The translations under genes were made by a program, and so were the position numbers. DNA of 64,000 nucleotides from positions 806,001 to 870,000 of the forward strand of contig NZ_JABEPQ010000002.1 of assembly GCF_013041615.1 (NCBI RefSeq), written 5' to 3'. The notes beneath the pieces were generated by a model, which made no database searches, had not been told where the DNA came from, and saw nothing but the letters and a program-made list of their open reading frames with translations. The first letter of the stretch is position 1, and each line of letters begins with the position of its first letter. This document shows, piece after piece, positions 16,978-25,542 of this stretch. Origin of the DNA: Knoellia koreensis (GTDB lineage: Bacteria; Actinomycetota; Actinomycetes; Actinomycetales; Dermatophilaceae).

Positions 16978-17811
16978 TCAGCCCGCCTGCTCCAGCATTG
17001 CGGTGACGAGCTGCCGACTGCGCAGGGCGTCCGCCTCACGGTCCGCTTCCTCGACGTCGTGGGTCTCCAGCTCGAGGATGTAGGAGCCGGTGAACCCCCG
17101 GCTCTCGAGGGCGCGGATGACACCGGCGAAGTCAACCGTGCCCCGTCCGATACCGACGTTGAGGTCGCCCGGGACCGCGTCTCGCAGGTGCACCCGCTCG
17201 ACCCGGTCCGCGTGGGCTGCCGCCCAGGCGACGACGTCCTCCTCCGAAGCACCGAGGTGGGCGGTGTCGAGGACCAGACCGAAGACCGAGGGGTCCACCA
17301 TGGCGAGCAGCTGGTCGGCGCGAGCCGTCGTGTGAATCCACCGGCGGTGGTGCAGCACCTCGACCAGCAGCCTGACCCCGCGACCGGCACTGAGCGCCCC
17401 GAGAAACGTGAGGTTCTCCCCGACCGCCGCAAGGTCGGCCTCCTCGTCGACGAAGTCTTCCCAGCTCTGCCGTCCGCAGTTGACGATGAGGGAGCCACCC
17501 GTTGCCGCGGCGAGCCGCAACAGGGGTTCCGCGCGGACTCGCAGCGCCTCCCGGTCGTAGTCGGGGTCGTTGATGTCACCGATGTCCGCATTCACCGCCC
17601 CGGCACGCAACCCGTGCCCCCGCAGCAGCGCCAGATACGGATCCACGTTCCCGTCGAAGGGCACCGGCACGTGGTCGACGACATCGGGTATGGCCCCGAG
17701 CTCCGTTTCGACCGCGCCCAGTGCCGCGATGAGCTGCAGTGCCTCGTCCAACGGACGGTGGCGGAACGTGATCGTCGAGACGCCGACGACCTCTGGCCCA
17801 CGTACGGACAT
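16978..17811 (-). CDS. Sugar phosphate isomerase/epimerase-like TIM-barrel protein
   Basis: Protein of 277 residues of the xylose isomerase-like/AP endonuclease 2 superfamily. Metal-ligand type segments are visible: LLVEVLHHRRW, GLVLDTAHLG and YILELETHDVEEAD, as in sugar isomerases, epimerases and some decarboxylases of this fold. The reaction cannot be fixed from sequence. GGGGAG precedes the ATG. It is the last gene of the run MHS permease, transketolase N, transketolase C, SDR, this gene, so it should act on the same imported sugar or sugar acid. Confidence 0.8.
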   Translation of the reverse strand: MSVRGPEVVGVSTITFRHRPLDEALQLIAALGAVETELGAIPDVVDHVPVPFDGNVDPYLALLRGHGLRAGAVNADIGDINDPDYDREALRVRAEPLLRLAAATGGSLIVNCGRQSWEDFVDEEADLAAVGENLTFLGALSAGRGVRLLVEVLHHRRWIHTTARADQLLAMVDPSVFGLVLDTAHLGASEEDVVAWAAAHADRVERVHLRDAVPGDLNVGIGRGTVDFAGVIRALESRGFTGSYILELETHDVEEADREADALRSRQLVTAMLEQAG

Positions 17812-17831
17812 GGCTCCCCTTCCCCTCGCCC

Positions 17832-18608
17832 TCAAGCGATGTAGGTGCCGCCGTTGATGCTGTGCGTGATTCCCGTGATGTAGCCCGAGTCCTCGCAGGA
17901 CAACCAGACGAACAGCGCGGCGATCTCCTCCGGCCGTGCCTGCCGCCGCAACGGGACCGCAGCGGCCAGCGCCTGCTCGGTCTCCTCGTCGCTGCCGACC
18001 CGGATGTCGGTGTCCACCACACCGGGAGCCACCGCGTTCACCGTGATGCCGTGCTCGGCGAGCTCGCGCGCCATGCCTCGGGTGAGGCCGAGCACGCCCG
18101 CTTTCGCCGCGGCATACGACGTCTTGGAGAAGACGCCACCGCCGTGCTGAGCGGTGACCGACGACATGTTGACCACGCGACCGTAGCCGCCCTTGATCAT
18201 CTGCGGCACGAAGGCCTGACTCAAGAGGAACGGCGCGGTGAGGTTCACCGCCATCACCCGTTCCCACTCGGGCAGCTTGAGGTCGAAGAACGACGACGGG
18301 CTCGGTATGCCGGCGATGTTGCACAGAGCGCCCACCGGCGGAAGGTCGGAGGCGGCGACGGCCTCGGCTACCCGGTTGACCGCGTCCGGGTCCGTGACGT
18401 CGATGACGTAGGTCGCCGCCTGCGCATCCGGAACCTCTTGCAGCAGTGCGGCTTTCGCTTGCTCGAGGCCGCGCTCGTTGATGTCGAGCAGCGCCACCGC
18501 CCAGCCCTCGCGAGCGAAACGGAGACCGGTGTGGAAGCCGATTCCCTTGAGCGACGAGGCACCCGTGACGACGGCAGTCCGGGTGCCGACTCCTGTGTTG
18601 AAACCCAT
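17832..18608 (-). CDS. Short-chain dehydrogenase/reductase
   Basis: NAD(P)-dependent oxidoreductase of 258 residues. The cofactor motif reads TGASSLKGIGFHTG, with extra residues relative to the usual TGxxxGxG. The active site is NMSSVTAQHGG with Ser and YAAAKAG with the Tyr-x-x-x-Lys pair, followed by NAVAPGVVDTD. It probably oxidises a polyol or sugar acid for the neighbouring transketolase or isomerase. It is 20 nt from the isomerase gene and 48 nt from the transketolase gene, in the same direction. Confidence 0.88.
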   Translation of the reverse strand: MGFNTGVGTRTAVVTGASSLKGIGFHTGLRFAREGWAVALLDINERGLEQAKAALLQEVPDAQAATYVIDVTDPDAVNRVAEAVAASDLPPVGALCNIAGIPSPSSFFDLKLPEWERVMAVNLTAPFLLSQAFVPQMIKGGYGRVVNMSSVTAQHGGGVFSKTSYAAAKAGVLGLTRGMARELAEHGITVNAVAPGVVDTDIRVGSDEETEQALAAAVPLRRQARPEEIAALFVWLSCEDSGYITGITHSINGGTYIA

Positions 18609-18656
18609 GACGATGATCCTTGCTGTGGGGTGGGACGGGACGAGTGGGGTGTCGGG

Positions 18657-19697
18657 TCAGCGCAGCGCGCCCAGGACCCGGTCTACGACCGACTGCGTGG
18701 ACAGGCCGTACTTGTCGTGCAGGGTGGGCAGCGCCCCGGCATCGAGGAACTCGTCCGGGAGCCCGATCGGGTTGACCTGCTTGGCGATTCCACGCCGCAC
18801 CAAGGCGCCGGCCACTGTTTCGAACAGGCCGCCCACGACCGTGTGGTTCTCGGCGGTGAAGGCCGTCCGGTCGGTGTCGAGCTGCGCCACGACCGTCGCC
18901 TCGTCGAACGGCTTGAGGGTCGCGCAGTGCACGACCGACAGCTCGACGCTGTGGTCCGCGGACAGCGTGTCGGCGGCGAGCAGCGCCCGCATCGTCATCA
19001 GCCCGGACGACACGATGACCGCGTCGTCGCCAGGGCGGACCACCTTGGCCTTGCCGACCTCGAACGTGTAGTCGTACCGGTCGAGGATGCGCGGGACCTG
19101 CCCACGCAACAGCCGGGTATACGTCGGCCCCTCGAGCGCGGCCGCGGCGGGCACGATCGCCTCCACGTCGAGCGCGTCGGCCGGGTCGAAGATCGTGAGG
19201 TCCGGCATGCCGCGCAGGATGGCGACGTCCTCGGTGGCTTGGTGCGACGGGCCGTAGCCCGTGGTCAGCCCGGGCAGGGCCGCGACGATGTTGACGTTGA
19301 GCCGTGGCTCGGCCGCGTCGAGGCACAGGAAGTCGTAGGCCCGCCGCGTCGCGAAGACCGAGTAGGTCGTCGCGAACGGCACCAGCCCGACCGCTGCCAT
19401 GCCGGCGGCCGCACCGACCATGAGCTGCTCGGCCATGCCCATCTCGAAGTAGCGCTCGGGGTGGGCCGCCGCGAAGACGTGCATGTCGGTGTACTTCGAC
19501 AGGTCGGCCGTGAGACCGACGACGCGCTGGTCGCGCTCGCCGAGGGCCGCCAGTGCGTGCCCGAACGGCGCCGAGGTCGTCGGCACTCCCGGGTCGGCAA
19601 TGGAGGCGATCATGGCGGCAGAACGCTTGACGGGCACGGCCTCGGGCGCAGCCGAGGTCGTGGCGTCGGCCGTGGTGGTTGTGGTGGTGGCGGTCAT
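18657..19697 (-). CDS. Transketolase, C-terminal subunit
   Basis: Protein of 346 residues: a Thr/Ala-rich leader of ~25 residues, then the pyrimidine-binding domain (GLTADLSKYTDMHVF, RYFEMGMAEQLMVGAAAGMA with the conserved Glu that activates thiamine diphosphate) and the C-terminal transketolase domain (VSSGLMTMRAL). It pairs with the N-terminal subunit encoded immediately upstream to make a heterotetrameric enzyme. Its ATG overlaps the stop of that gene (ATGA). Split transketolases often serve dedicated catabolic pathways rather than the pentose cycle. Confidence 0.9.
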   Translation of the reverse strand: MTATTTTTTADATTSAAPEAVPVKRSAAMIASIADPGVPTTSAPFGHALAALGERDQRVVGLTADLSKYTDMHVFAAAHPERYFEMGMAEQLMVGAAAGMAAVGLVPFATTYSVFATRRAYDFLCLDAAEPRLNVNIVAALPGLTTGYGPSHQATEDVAILRGMPDLTIFDPADALDVEAIVPAAAALEGPTYTRLLRGQVPRILDRYDYTFEVGKAKVVRPGDDAVIVSSGLMTMRALLAADTLSADHSVELSVVHCATLKPFDEATVVAQLDTDRTAFTAENHTVVGGLFETVAGALVRRGIAKQVNPIGLPDEFLDAGALPTLHDKYGLSTQSVVDRVLGALR

Positions 19698-20578
19698 GAC
19701 TGGGCCTCCCGGTGTCCGGCGGTGAGCTGTTCCTTGGCGATCGGCCACTCCTCGGCAGCGACCCGCAGGAAGTGGAGCTTGTCCTTGGCCTCGAGCACCG
19801 GGACACCGTTCGCGAGGCGGGTGTCGCAGAGGATCACCTTCGGAACTCCCTGTGCCGCAGCGGTTTCCGTGACATGGTCGAGCGCGGCGAGCACGGCCTC
19901 GAGGTCGTTTCCGTCGACGCGCTGGACGTCCCAACCGAACGACGCCCACCGTTCCTCCTGCGGTTCGAGCCGCAGGACGTCGTCGGTGCGACCGTCGGCC
20001 TGCAGCCCGTTGAGGTCGACGAGTGCGATGAGGTTGCCCAGCTGCCAGTGCGAGGCCGACATGGCTGCTTCCCACGTGGAACCCTCGTTGAGCTCTCCAT
20101 CGGACAGCAGGTTGTAGACGAGCTGGTCGTCGCGCCCCTGCACCCGCAGACCCAGTGCCATGCCGACCGCCTGACCCAAGCCGTGCCCCAGCGACCCACC
20201 GGAGATCTCCATCCCCGGTGTGTACGTCTTCATGCCGGACATGGGCAGGCGCGAGCCGTCCGCGGCATACGTCTGGAGCTCCTCCCGGGGGATGACCCCG
20301 GCAGCCGCCAACGCGGCATACGAAGCCAGTGCGTAGTGGCCGATCGAGAGGAGGAAGCGGTCGCGTCCCTCCCACTCGGGGTCATCGGCCCGATACTTGA
20401 GCTTGTCGCAGTAGACGGCCGCGAGCACGTCCGCGATGCCGAGCGCCTGGCCGACATAGCCTTCGCCCTGCGCCTCTCCCTGCTCGAGGACACCCATGCG
20501 GATCTCGTATGCCGCGTCGGCGACCCGGGCGTGGCGCTCGCGCTCGACGGTGGTCCGGTGCTCTTCGACGGTGGTCAT
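19694..20578 (-). CDS. Transketolase, N-terminal subunit
   Basis: Thiamine diphosphate-binding half of a split transketolase, 294 residues. Visible are SIGHYALASYAALA, PGMEISGGSLGHGLGQAVG, and the cofactor motif SDGELNEGSTWEA ... NLIALVDLNGLQADG (GDG-N type, with Ser in place of the first Gly). It transfers two-carbon ketol units. The ATG shares a base with the stop of the permease gene (TGATG), so permease and enzyme are translationally coupled. Confidence 0.9.
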   Translation of the reverse strand: MTTVEEHRTTVERERHARVADAAYEIRMGVLEQGEAQGEGYVGQALGIADVLAAVYCDKLKYRADDPEWEGRDRFLLSIGHYALASYAALAAAGVIPREELQTYAADGSRLPMSGMKTYTPGMEISGGSLGHGLGQAVGMALGLRVQGRDDQLVYNLLSDGELNEGSTWEAAMSASHWQLGNLIALVDLNGLQADGRTDDVLRLEPQEERWASFGWDVQRVDGNDLEAVLAALDHVTETAAAQGVPKVILCDTRLANGVPVLEAKDKLHFLRVAAEEWPIAKEQLTAGHREAQS

Positions 20579-21975
20579 CAGTGCATCACTCCTGCGGTGT
20601 GCGGTGAGGTGGTCGAGCCCTGGCGGTGGCCGCCATGCGTCGGCGGAGTCGCATCAGAGATGCGCTGCGCCTCTCGTCGCTCGGCAGGCCCCCAGGTCTC
20701 ACGGGTGACGAGGGTCGCCACCAGGCCGACGGCGGAGTAGGCCAGAAACAGCAAGGCCGGACCGAGCCAGCCGAAGGCCATGTAGAGCAAGGTCGTGAGG
20801 AACGGCGTGAGGCCGGAGACCATGGCCGAGACCTGGTATGCGAGAGAGGCGCCGGAGCTGCGGGTGTTGGCCTGGAACAGCTCGGGGAACCACGCCCCCT
20901 GTGCGCCGGCGAGAGCGTTCTGGCTGATGCAGTAGCTCACGACGACGGTCAGGACCACCGCGACGAAGAGCCCGGTGTTCGCGAGGAGGAACATGGGGAT
21001 GGCCCACGCGCAGTTGAAGATCGTCACCCACAGGTAGAGCGGCCGGCGGCCGATGCGGTCGGTGAGGGCGCCCCACCCGAACGTCGCGACGATGCCGATG
21101 GCCGACGCGATGCACAGCGCGAGGATGGTCTGCGCCGAGTTGGCGAGGTCGTTGCTGTGCAGGTAGCTGATCATGTAGGTGATCGAGATCGCGTAGCCGG
21201 CGGTCTCCGCGACGCGCAGCCCGATGCCGCGCAGGATGTTGCGCCAGTCGTCGCGCAGGACCTGCTTGATCGGGTTCTGGACGAGCTGCCCGGAGTCCTT
21301 GACCTCTTCGAAGACGGGCGACTCGGGCACCTTCGACCGGACGACGAGGCCGACGATGACCAAGACGGCGCTGAACAGGAACGGCACCCGCCAGGCCCAG
21401 TCGTCCGGAAGCTGCACCGATCCGAGGAAGGCGAGGTTGGCCAGCAGCAGCCCCACGGGGAACCCGGCCTGGACCATGCCGGTGAACTTGCCGCGCCTCA
21501 GCCACGGGGCGTGTTCGTAGGTCATGAGGATCGCCCCGCCCCACTCCGCGCCGTAGGCCAGGCCCTGGATGATCCGGATCGTCACGAGCAGCGCCGGAGC
21601 CAGCACCCCGACGTGGGCGTACGTCGGCAGGCAGCCGATGAGGACGGTCGCCAGGCCCATGATGATGAGGGAGGCGACGAGGACCGGCTTGCGGCCGATG
21701 CGGTCGCCGAGGTGGCCGCCGATGATGCCACCGAGGGGGCGGGCGATGAAGCCGACGCCCAAAGTGGCGAACGAGGCCAGCGTGCCCATGAGCGGGTCCT
21801 CGTTGGGGAAGAAGACGGTCCCGAAGTAGAGGGCCGCCGCAGTGCCGAAGCCGATGAAGTCGTAGGCCTCGATGACCGCGCCGGCGGTGGAACCGAACAC
21901 CACCCGCGTCTGGTCTCCGGTGCCGTGCACGGGGCCGCGCATCCGCAGCCCGGTGGTGGGGGTCGAGGTGGTCAT
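20578..21975 (-). CDS. MFS transporter, metabolite:H+ symporter (MHS) type
   Basis: Permease of 465 residues with ~12 helices. The MFS signatures GGHLGDRIGRKPVLV and LTDRIGRRPLYL mark the two halves, and the opening VVFGSTAGAVIEAYDFIGFG is characteristic of MHS proteins (shikimate, citrate, alpha-ketoglutarate and proline/betaine permeases). It probably imports the organic or sugar acid consumed by the transketolase/SDR/isomerase genes downstream. AAGGAAGG lies ~10 nt before the ATG. First gene of the operon, divergent from a GntR regulator with a clear palindrome between. Confidence 0.88.
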   Translation of the reverse strand: MTTSTPTTGLRMRGPVHGTGDQTRVVFGSTAGAVIEAYDFIGFGTAAALYFGTVFFPNEDPLMGTLASFATLGVGFIARPLGGIIGGHLGDRIGRKPVLVASLIIMGLATVLIGCLPTYAHVGVLAPALLVTIRIIQGLAYGAEWGGAILMTYEHAPWLRRGKFTGMVQAGFPVGLLLANLAFLGSVQLPDDWAWRVPFLFSAVLVIVGLVVRSKVPESPVFEEVKDSGQLVQNPIKQVLRDDWRNILRGIGLRVAETAGYAISITYMISYLHSNDLANSAQTILALCIASAIGIVATFGWGALTDRIGRRPLYLWVTIFNCAWAIPMFLLANTGLFVAVVLTVVVSYCISQNALAGAQGAWFPELFQANTRSSGASLAYQVSAMVSGLTPFLTTLLYMAFGWLGPALLFLAYSAVGLVATLVTRETWGPAERREAQRISDATPPTHGGHRQGSTTSPHTAGVMH

Positions 21976-22025
21976 GGCGTGTGCCTTCCTTCGAGGCCGC
22001 ACTCCAGTGTGCGGCGTCCAGCAAT

Positions 22026-22052
22026 TGTTAACAGTTGACTGCTGACAGTCAA
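22026..22052. promoter_or_regulatory. Probable GntR operators in the divergent promoter region
   Basis: Two symmetric sites: TGTTAACA at 22026-22033, and TTGACTG-CTGA-CAGTCAA at 22035-22052, a perfect 7-bp repeat with 4-nt spacer. A further TTGAC half site lies at about 22056. They sit between the permease (51 nt) and regulator (86 nt) starts. Confidence 0.6.
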
Positions 22053-22137
22053 GAGTTGACGACCAACATCTGGACGACGGACAATTGGGCAGGTCGCGCC
22101 GACGGCCGTTCCGGACGCACATCAAGGGGCACATCTC

Positions 22138-22806
22138 GTGGCAATGACAATCGTCAACCGCACCCTGCGCGAGCAGGTGCTCGAGCAGCTCCGCGTGGCG
22201 ATCCTCGACGGCACCTTCGCCCCCGGGGAGAAGCTGGCCGAGGTCGAGCTCGCAGCCCAGTTCGGCGTGAGCCGCGGCACCGTCCGGGAGGCGCTGCGAA
22301 CGCTCCACAACAGCGGCCTCCTCGAAGGCAGCGAGCGCAGCAGCCTGCACGTCCGCCGGCTCACCGGGCCCCAGACCGTCGAGCTCTACGACGTGCGCTC
22401 AGCGCTCGAGGGGCAGGCCGTCGCGACGATCCTCGCCTCGGATGACCCCGCCGCCGTGATCGACGAGCTCGAGGCCCAGCTGCCCGAAGCCACAGCCGAC
22501 ATGACCTACGCCGAGCGCTTCGAGCGCGACCTCGGCTTCCACGAGGCGCTGTGCCGGCTGTCGGGCAACGCGACCCTGCTCCAGATGTGGACGAGCATCA
22601 AGGACCTGATGCGCATCTCCGTGCTGGCCGCCCCCGACCAGGGCTCGAGCAGCCTCATGAGCAAGAGCCACCACCAACCCATCATCGACGCCATGCGCAC
22701 CGGCGACCCGGAGAAAGCGCGAGGCGTGCTGGCCGCGCACATGGCGACCGCCGCCGAGGTCTGGAGCCAGATGGCCGAGTCGGACGCCGCCGAACGCGCT
22801 CGCTGA
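22138..22806 (+). CDS. GntR-family transcriptional regulator (FadR/FCD type)
   Basis: Regulator of 222 residues. A winged helix (LAEVELAAQFGVSRGTVREAL, about residues 37-57) is followed by an all-helical FCD effector domain (YDVRSALEGQAVATIL, FHEALCRLSGNATLLQ, HHQPIIDAMRTGDPEKARG) with the His/Asp metal-site pattern of the subfamily. It probably represses the divergent catabolic operon until the substrate appears. The GTG start has GGGG 9 nt upstream; an in-frame ATG two codons on is possible. Confidence 0.92.
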   Translation: MAMTIVNRTLREQVLEQLRVAILDGTFAPGEKLAEVELAAQFGVSRGTVREALRTLHNSGLLEGSERSSLHVRRLTGPQTVELYDVRSALEGQAVATILASDDPAAVIDELEAQLPEATADMTYAERFERDLGFHEALCRLSGNATLLQMWTSIKDLMRISVLAAPDQGSSSLMSKSHHQPIIDAMRTGDPEKARGVLAAHMATAAEVWSQMAESDAAERAR

Positions 22807-22845
22807 CCTTCGCCGCGGCTTGCCGACCGCCACAGAGGTATGCCG

Positions 22846-23616
22846 TCAGCGCGGCAGGGTGAGCACCTCGGCGCCGTCCTCGGTGATGGCGATCGTGTGC
22901 TCGCTGTGTGCCGTGAGTGACCCCGTCGCGCTGCGCAGGGTCCAGCCGTCGTCGTCGGTCACCAGCTCGTCGGTGTCGGCCATGACCCACGGCTCGAGTG
23001 CCAGCAACAGGCCCGGCTGGAGCCGGTAACCGCGACCCGGCCGGCCGGCGTTCGCGACGTGCGGGTCCTGGTGCATCGTCGAGCCCACGCCGTGACCGCC
23101 GAACTGGGTGTTGACCGAATACCCTTGCGCCACAAGGACTTCCCCGATCGCGTGCGACAGGTCTCCGATCCGGGCGTCTGGTCGCGCGGACGCGATCCCC
23201 GCGGCCAGCGCCTTCTGCGTTGCCTCGATCAGCGCCAAGCTCTGGGCCGGCTGCGACTCCCCCACCACGAAGCTGATCGCCGAGTCGGCGACGATCCCGT
23301 CGAGCGACACAGCGAGGTCGAGCGACACCAGGTCACCGTCGGCGATCGCGTAGTCGTGCGGCAGGCCGTGCAGCACCGCGTCGTTGACGGACGTGCAGAT
23401 GTAGTGGCCGAACGGGCCGCGCCCGAACGACGGCTCGTAGTCGACGTAGCACGAAACCGCCCCGGCCTCACGGATCATCGCCTTGGCCCAGTCGTCGATG
23501 TCGAGCAGGTTGGTGCCCACGACGGCTCGGGCCTTGAGCGACTGGAGGATCCCGGCCACCAGCGCACCGGTCTCCCGGGCACGCGCCAGCTCGCTCGCGT
23601 TGAGGATCTCGATCAT
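22846..23616 (-). CDS. map: Methionine aminopeptidase, type I
   Basis: Removes initiator methionine from nascent proteins in the cytosol. 256 residues. All five metal ligands of the family are present: Asp100 and Asp111 (SLDLAVSLDGIVAD), His175 (GGHGVG), Glu208 (LALEPWV) and Glu239 (SEHTIAI). No N-terminal zinc-finger extension is seen. The ATG at 23616 is chosen over a GTG five codons upstream because family members start near it; the binding site is weak for both. It is away from the ribosomal-protein operon that often carries map, so this may be a second copy. Confidence 0.92.
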   Translation of the reverse strand: MIEILNASELARARETGALVAGILQSLKARAVVGTNLLDIDDWAKAMIREAGAVSCYVDYEPSFGRGPFGHYICTSVNDAVLHGLPHDYAIADGDLVSLDLAVSLDGIVADSAISFVVGESQPAQSLALIEATQKALAAGIASARPDARIGDLSHAIGEVLVAQGYSVNTQFGGHGVGSTMHQDPHVANAGRPGRGYRLQPGLLLALEPWVMADTDELVTDDDGWTLRSATGSLTAHSEHTIAITEDGAEVLTLPR

Positions 23617-23875
23617 GGCGACATCACACACCCAACCGTGGGCGAAATCGAATCACCGACGACATCACCGGCGAGACGGGCCCCAGCCACCCACGCGAGG
23701 TGAGCCCGCACGCGGAGCCGGCCACGCGGCATACCCCTGTCTCGTCGCCCGGGCAAGGCCTAACCAACTGGACGCAGATGCGGGTGGACGAAGGGTTTTG
23801 ACCCGTATCGTCCGTTCGGCCGGTGTTGCGGTGCACAACCAAACGGCGCGCCCGGGCGCCACTACCTTCGCCGTC

Positions 23876-24115
23876 ATGCCGCCGCTGGCCGACCATGCCG
23901 AGCTCCTCGACGAGCTCGACCCCCGCACCCGCAAGATCGTCGTCCACGCCCTCGCCGCCCACCCCGATGGCCGCGCTCCCGGCCGCGAGGAGGTCGAGGA
24001 CCTCATCGACCGCACCCTCGGCCGGATCACCTTCGAGGAGTATCTGAAACGCGCCCGCGCACGCCGCGCCAAGGCCGCCCGCATGGTCCAGTCCCCGGCA
24101 CCGATTGGCACCTGA
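23876..24115 (+). CDS. Small hypothetical protein
   Basis: Protein of 79 residues, acidic then strongly basic (RARARRAKAARM). Predicted helical; the middle section GREEVEDLIDRTLGRITFEEYLKRAR looks like a small helix-turn-helix or antitoxin-like fold, but I do not recognise the family. A TACCTT -10-like hexamer lies about 8 nt before the ATG, suggesting a leaderless transcript. No toxin-like partner is adjacent. Confidence 0.5.
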   Translation: MPPLADHAELLDELDPRTRKIVVHALAAHPDGRAPGREEVEDLIDRTLGRITFEEYLKRARARRAKAARMVQSPAPIGT

Positions 24116-24129
24116 GCCGCCGGGCCCGC

Positions 24130-24316
24130 TACCGTTTTCCCTGAAAGGGAGTAGTCCCCAATCGCCGTGTCGACACACTGACCCCCGGGTCCGGTGCGGC
24201 GAGCCACCCAGGTGGCGGACGAGACTTTCGACCAGTTGACACGACCCGTTTTTGGACGTGCCTGGTCGAAGGGACGTCCACTCCGGCGCTCTCCTCGGCC
24301 GGGCGGCTAGGAGAGC
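24130..24316 (+). promoter_or_regulatory. Manganese riboswitch candidate (yybP-ykoY type)
   Basis: The leader of the UPF0016 exporter gene contains the box AAAGGGAGTAG (24144-24154) and a GAGACTTTCGACC segment, both typical of the yybP-ykoY Mn2+ aptamer, plus a long-range stem CGACCAG/CTGGTCG (24229-24235 with 24262-24268). Its likely expression platform is GCTCTCCT (24288-24295), which pairs with AGGAGAGC (24309-24316) and hides the ribosome binding site. Translation would open when Mn2+ stabilises the aptamer (inference from the family). Confidence 0.75.
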
Positions 24317-24319
24317 CCG

Positions 24320-24898
24320 TTGTACGCATTCCTGCTCAGCACGGCTGTCATCTTCGTCGCCGAGCTCGGCGACAAGAGCCAGCTGATGGCGATGACTTTC
24401 GCCACGAGGTACAAGGCCCGAGACGTGCTGCTCGGCATCACCGCCGCGACCGCGATCGTGCACCTCGGGTCGGTCGCCATCGGTCGGCTCGTCGGAGGCG
24501 CGTTCGCCGACAGCCAGTGGATCATCAGCATCATCGCCGGTGTCGCGTTCCTCATCTTCGGTGCCTGGACCCTGCGCGGTGACGAGCTCACCGACGAGGA
24601 GGCCCAGAAGGCCAAGCGCAGCAAGGGCGCGGCCATACTCGCCGTCGGTGTCGCGTTCTTCCTCGCCGAGCTCGGCGACAAGACGATGCTCGCCACCATC
24701 ACCCTCGCCACCAAGGAGGGCTGGCTCGGCACCTGGATCGGCAGCACCCTCGGCATGGTCGCCGCCGACGCGCTGGCCATCGTGGTCGGCGCGGTCCTCG
24801 GCAAGCGGCTGCCCGAGAAGGTCATCAAGATCGGGGCCGCCGTCGCCTTCTTCATCTTCGGTGTCATCCTCATCTGGCAGGGCCTCGCCTCGCGCTGA
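24320..24898 (+). CDS. UPF0016/GDT1-family Mn2+ (Ca2+)/H+ exporter
   Basis: Membrane protein of 192 residues with six helices in two repeats. Each repeat carries the signature Glu-x-Gly-Asp-Lys-(Ser/Thr): AELGDKSQLMAM near residue 14 and AELGDKTMLATI near 119. Bacterial members export manganese. The TTG start is supported by AGGAGAG 6 nt upstream, the same sequence that the leader hairpin can sequester. Regulation by the upstream Mn2+ riboswitch fits the function. Confidence 0.9.
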   Translation: MYAFLLSTAVIFVAELGDKSQLMAMTFATRYKARDVLLGITAATAIVHLGSVAIGRLVGGAFADSQWIISIIAGVAFLIFGAWTLRGDELTDEEAQKAKRSKGAAILAVGVAFFLAELGDKTMLATITLATKEGWLGTWIGSTLGMVAADALAIVVGAVLGKRLPEKVIKIGAAVAFFIFGVILIWQGLASR

Positions 24899-24908
24899 CG
24901 CTTTTTTC

Positions 24909-24966
24909 GGTATGCCGCGTGGTCGCGGCGACGACGCGCGTCGCCTCGGTGACGAGGCGGCATACC
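24909..24966. terminator. Intergenic hairpin built from an inverted pair of the dispersed heptamer
   Basis: GGTATGCCGC (24909-24918) and GCGGCATACC (24957-24966) are exact complements flanking a G/C-rich loop with further inner pairing, between two convergent genes. Probably a bidirectional terminator; no U-tract. Confidence 0.6.
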
Positions 24967-24978
24967 TGCGTTTGGTGG

Positions 24979-25542
24979 TCAGGCGAGCGCGAGGAGGACG
25001 AGCGCGCCGGCGACCACGTCGAGGACCAGGCAGAAGCGGGCCATCGACGGCACGACCACCCGGCCTGTGCGGAGGTGGTGGGCATCCCACGCCGCGTGCG
25101 CGAAAAGCCCTGCGGCGACAAGGATTGCGGCCAGCGTCGGGTGGGCGTCGGCCGCCCACAGGGCGATGGCTCCAGTGGCGAGCATGGCTGCCGACTGCAG
25201 GGGAAGGCCCCACGCCGGACGGTCCCGGTTCTGGGCGAAACCGATGCCCGCGAGGACGATCGCCAGGCCCAGCATGACGATCGTCGGGTCGAACCCGTCG
25301 ACGGCCTTGGCGACGCCGATGAGGACGAAGGTGACGAGGAAGGCGGGCCAGGCGGCCCCACGGCGACCGAGCGCGGCGGCGGTGAGGTAGACGAAGCCCG
25401 AGGCGGCGACGACGGGCGCGACGTCGTTGCCGGTTGCCCCAAATGCCGTGGCGCCGCCGACGAGTGCGCCTGCCAGGGCCGGCCAGGTGAGCGACCAGCG
25501 GGAGGTCTGGTGGGTCGTGGGGGTGGACGCTGTGGTGGACAT
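24979..25542 (-). CDS. Six-helix membrane protein, function unknown
   Basis: Protein of 187 residues, almost wholly hydrophobic, with about six helices and a conserved-looking FAHAAWDAHHLRTGRVV before the last helix. The His/Asp pattern could bind a metal, but I do not recognise the family. The ATG is chosen because the preceding in-frame stretch lacks coding character. Transcribed alone, divergent from the DUF222/HNH gene across 328 nt that otherwise show no gene. Confidence 0.65.
   Translation of the reverse strand: MSTTASTPTTHQTSRWSLTWPALAGALVGGATAFGATGNDVAPVVAASGFVYLTAAALGRRGAAWPAFLVTFVLIGVAKAVDGFDPTIVMLGLAIVLAGIGFAQNRDRPAWGLPLQSAAMLATGAIALWAADAHPTLAAILVAAGLFAHAAWDAHHLRTGRVVVPSMARFCLVLDVVAGALVLLALA

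Noticed and set aside
23876-24115. Small 79-residue protein as an antitoxin
   Set aside because: No toxin-like gene is adjacent on either side, and the fold guess rests only on helix content.
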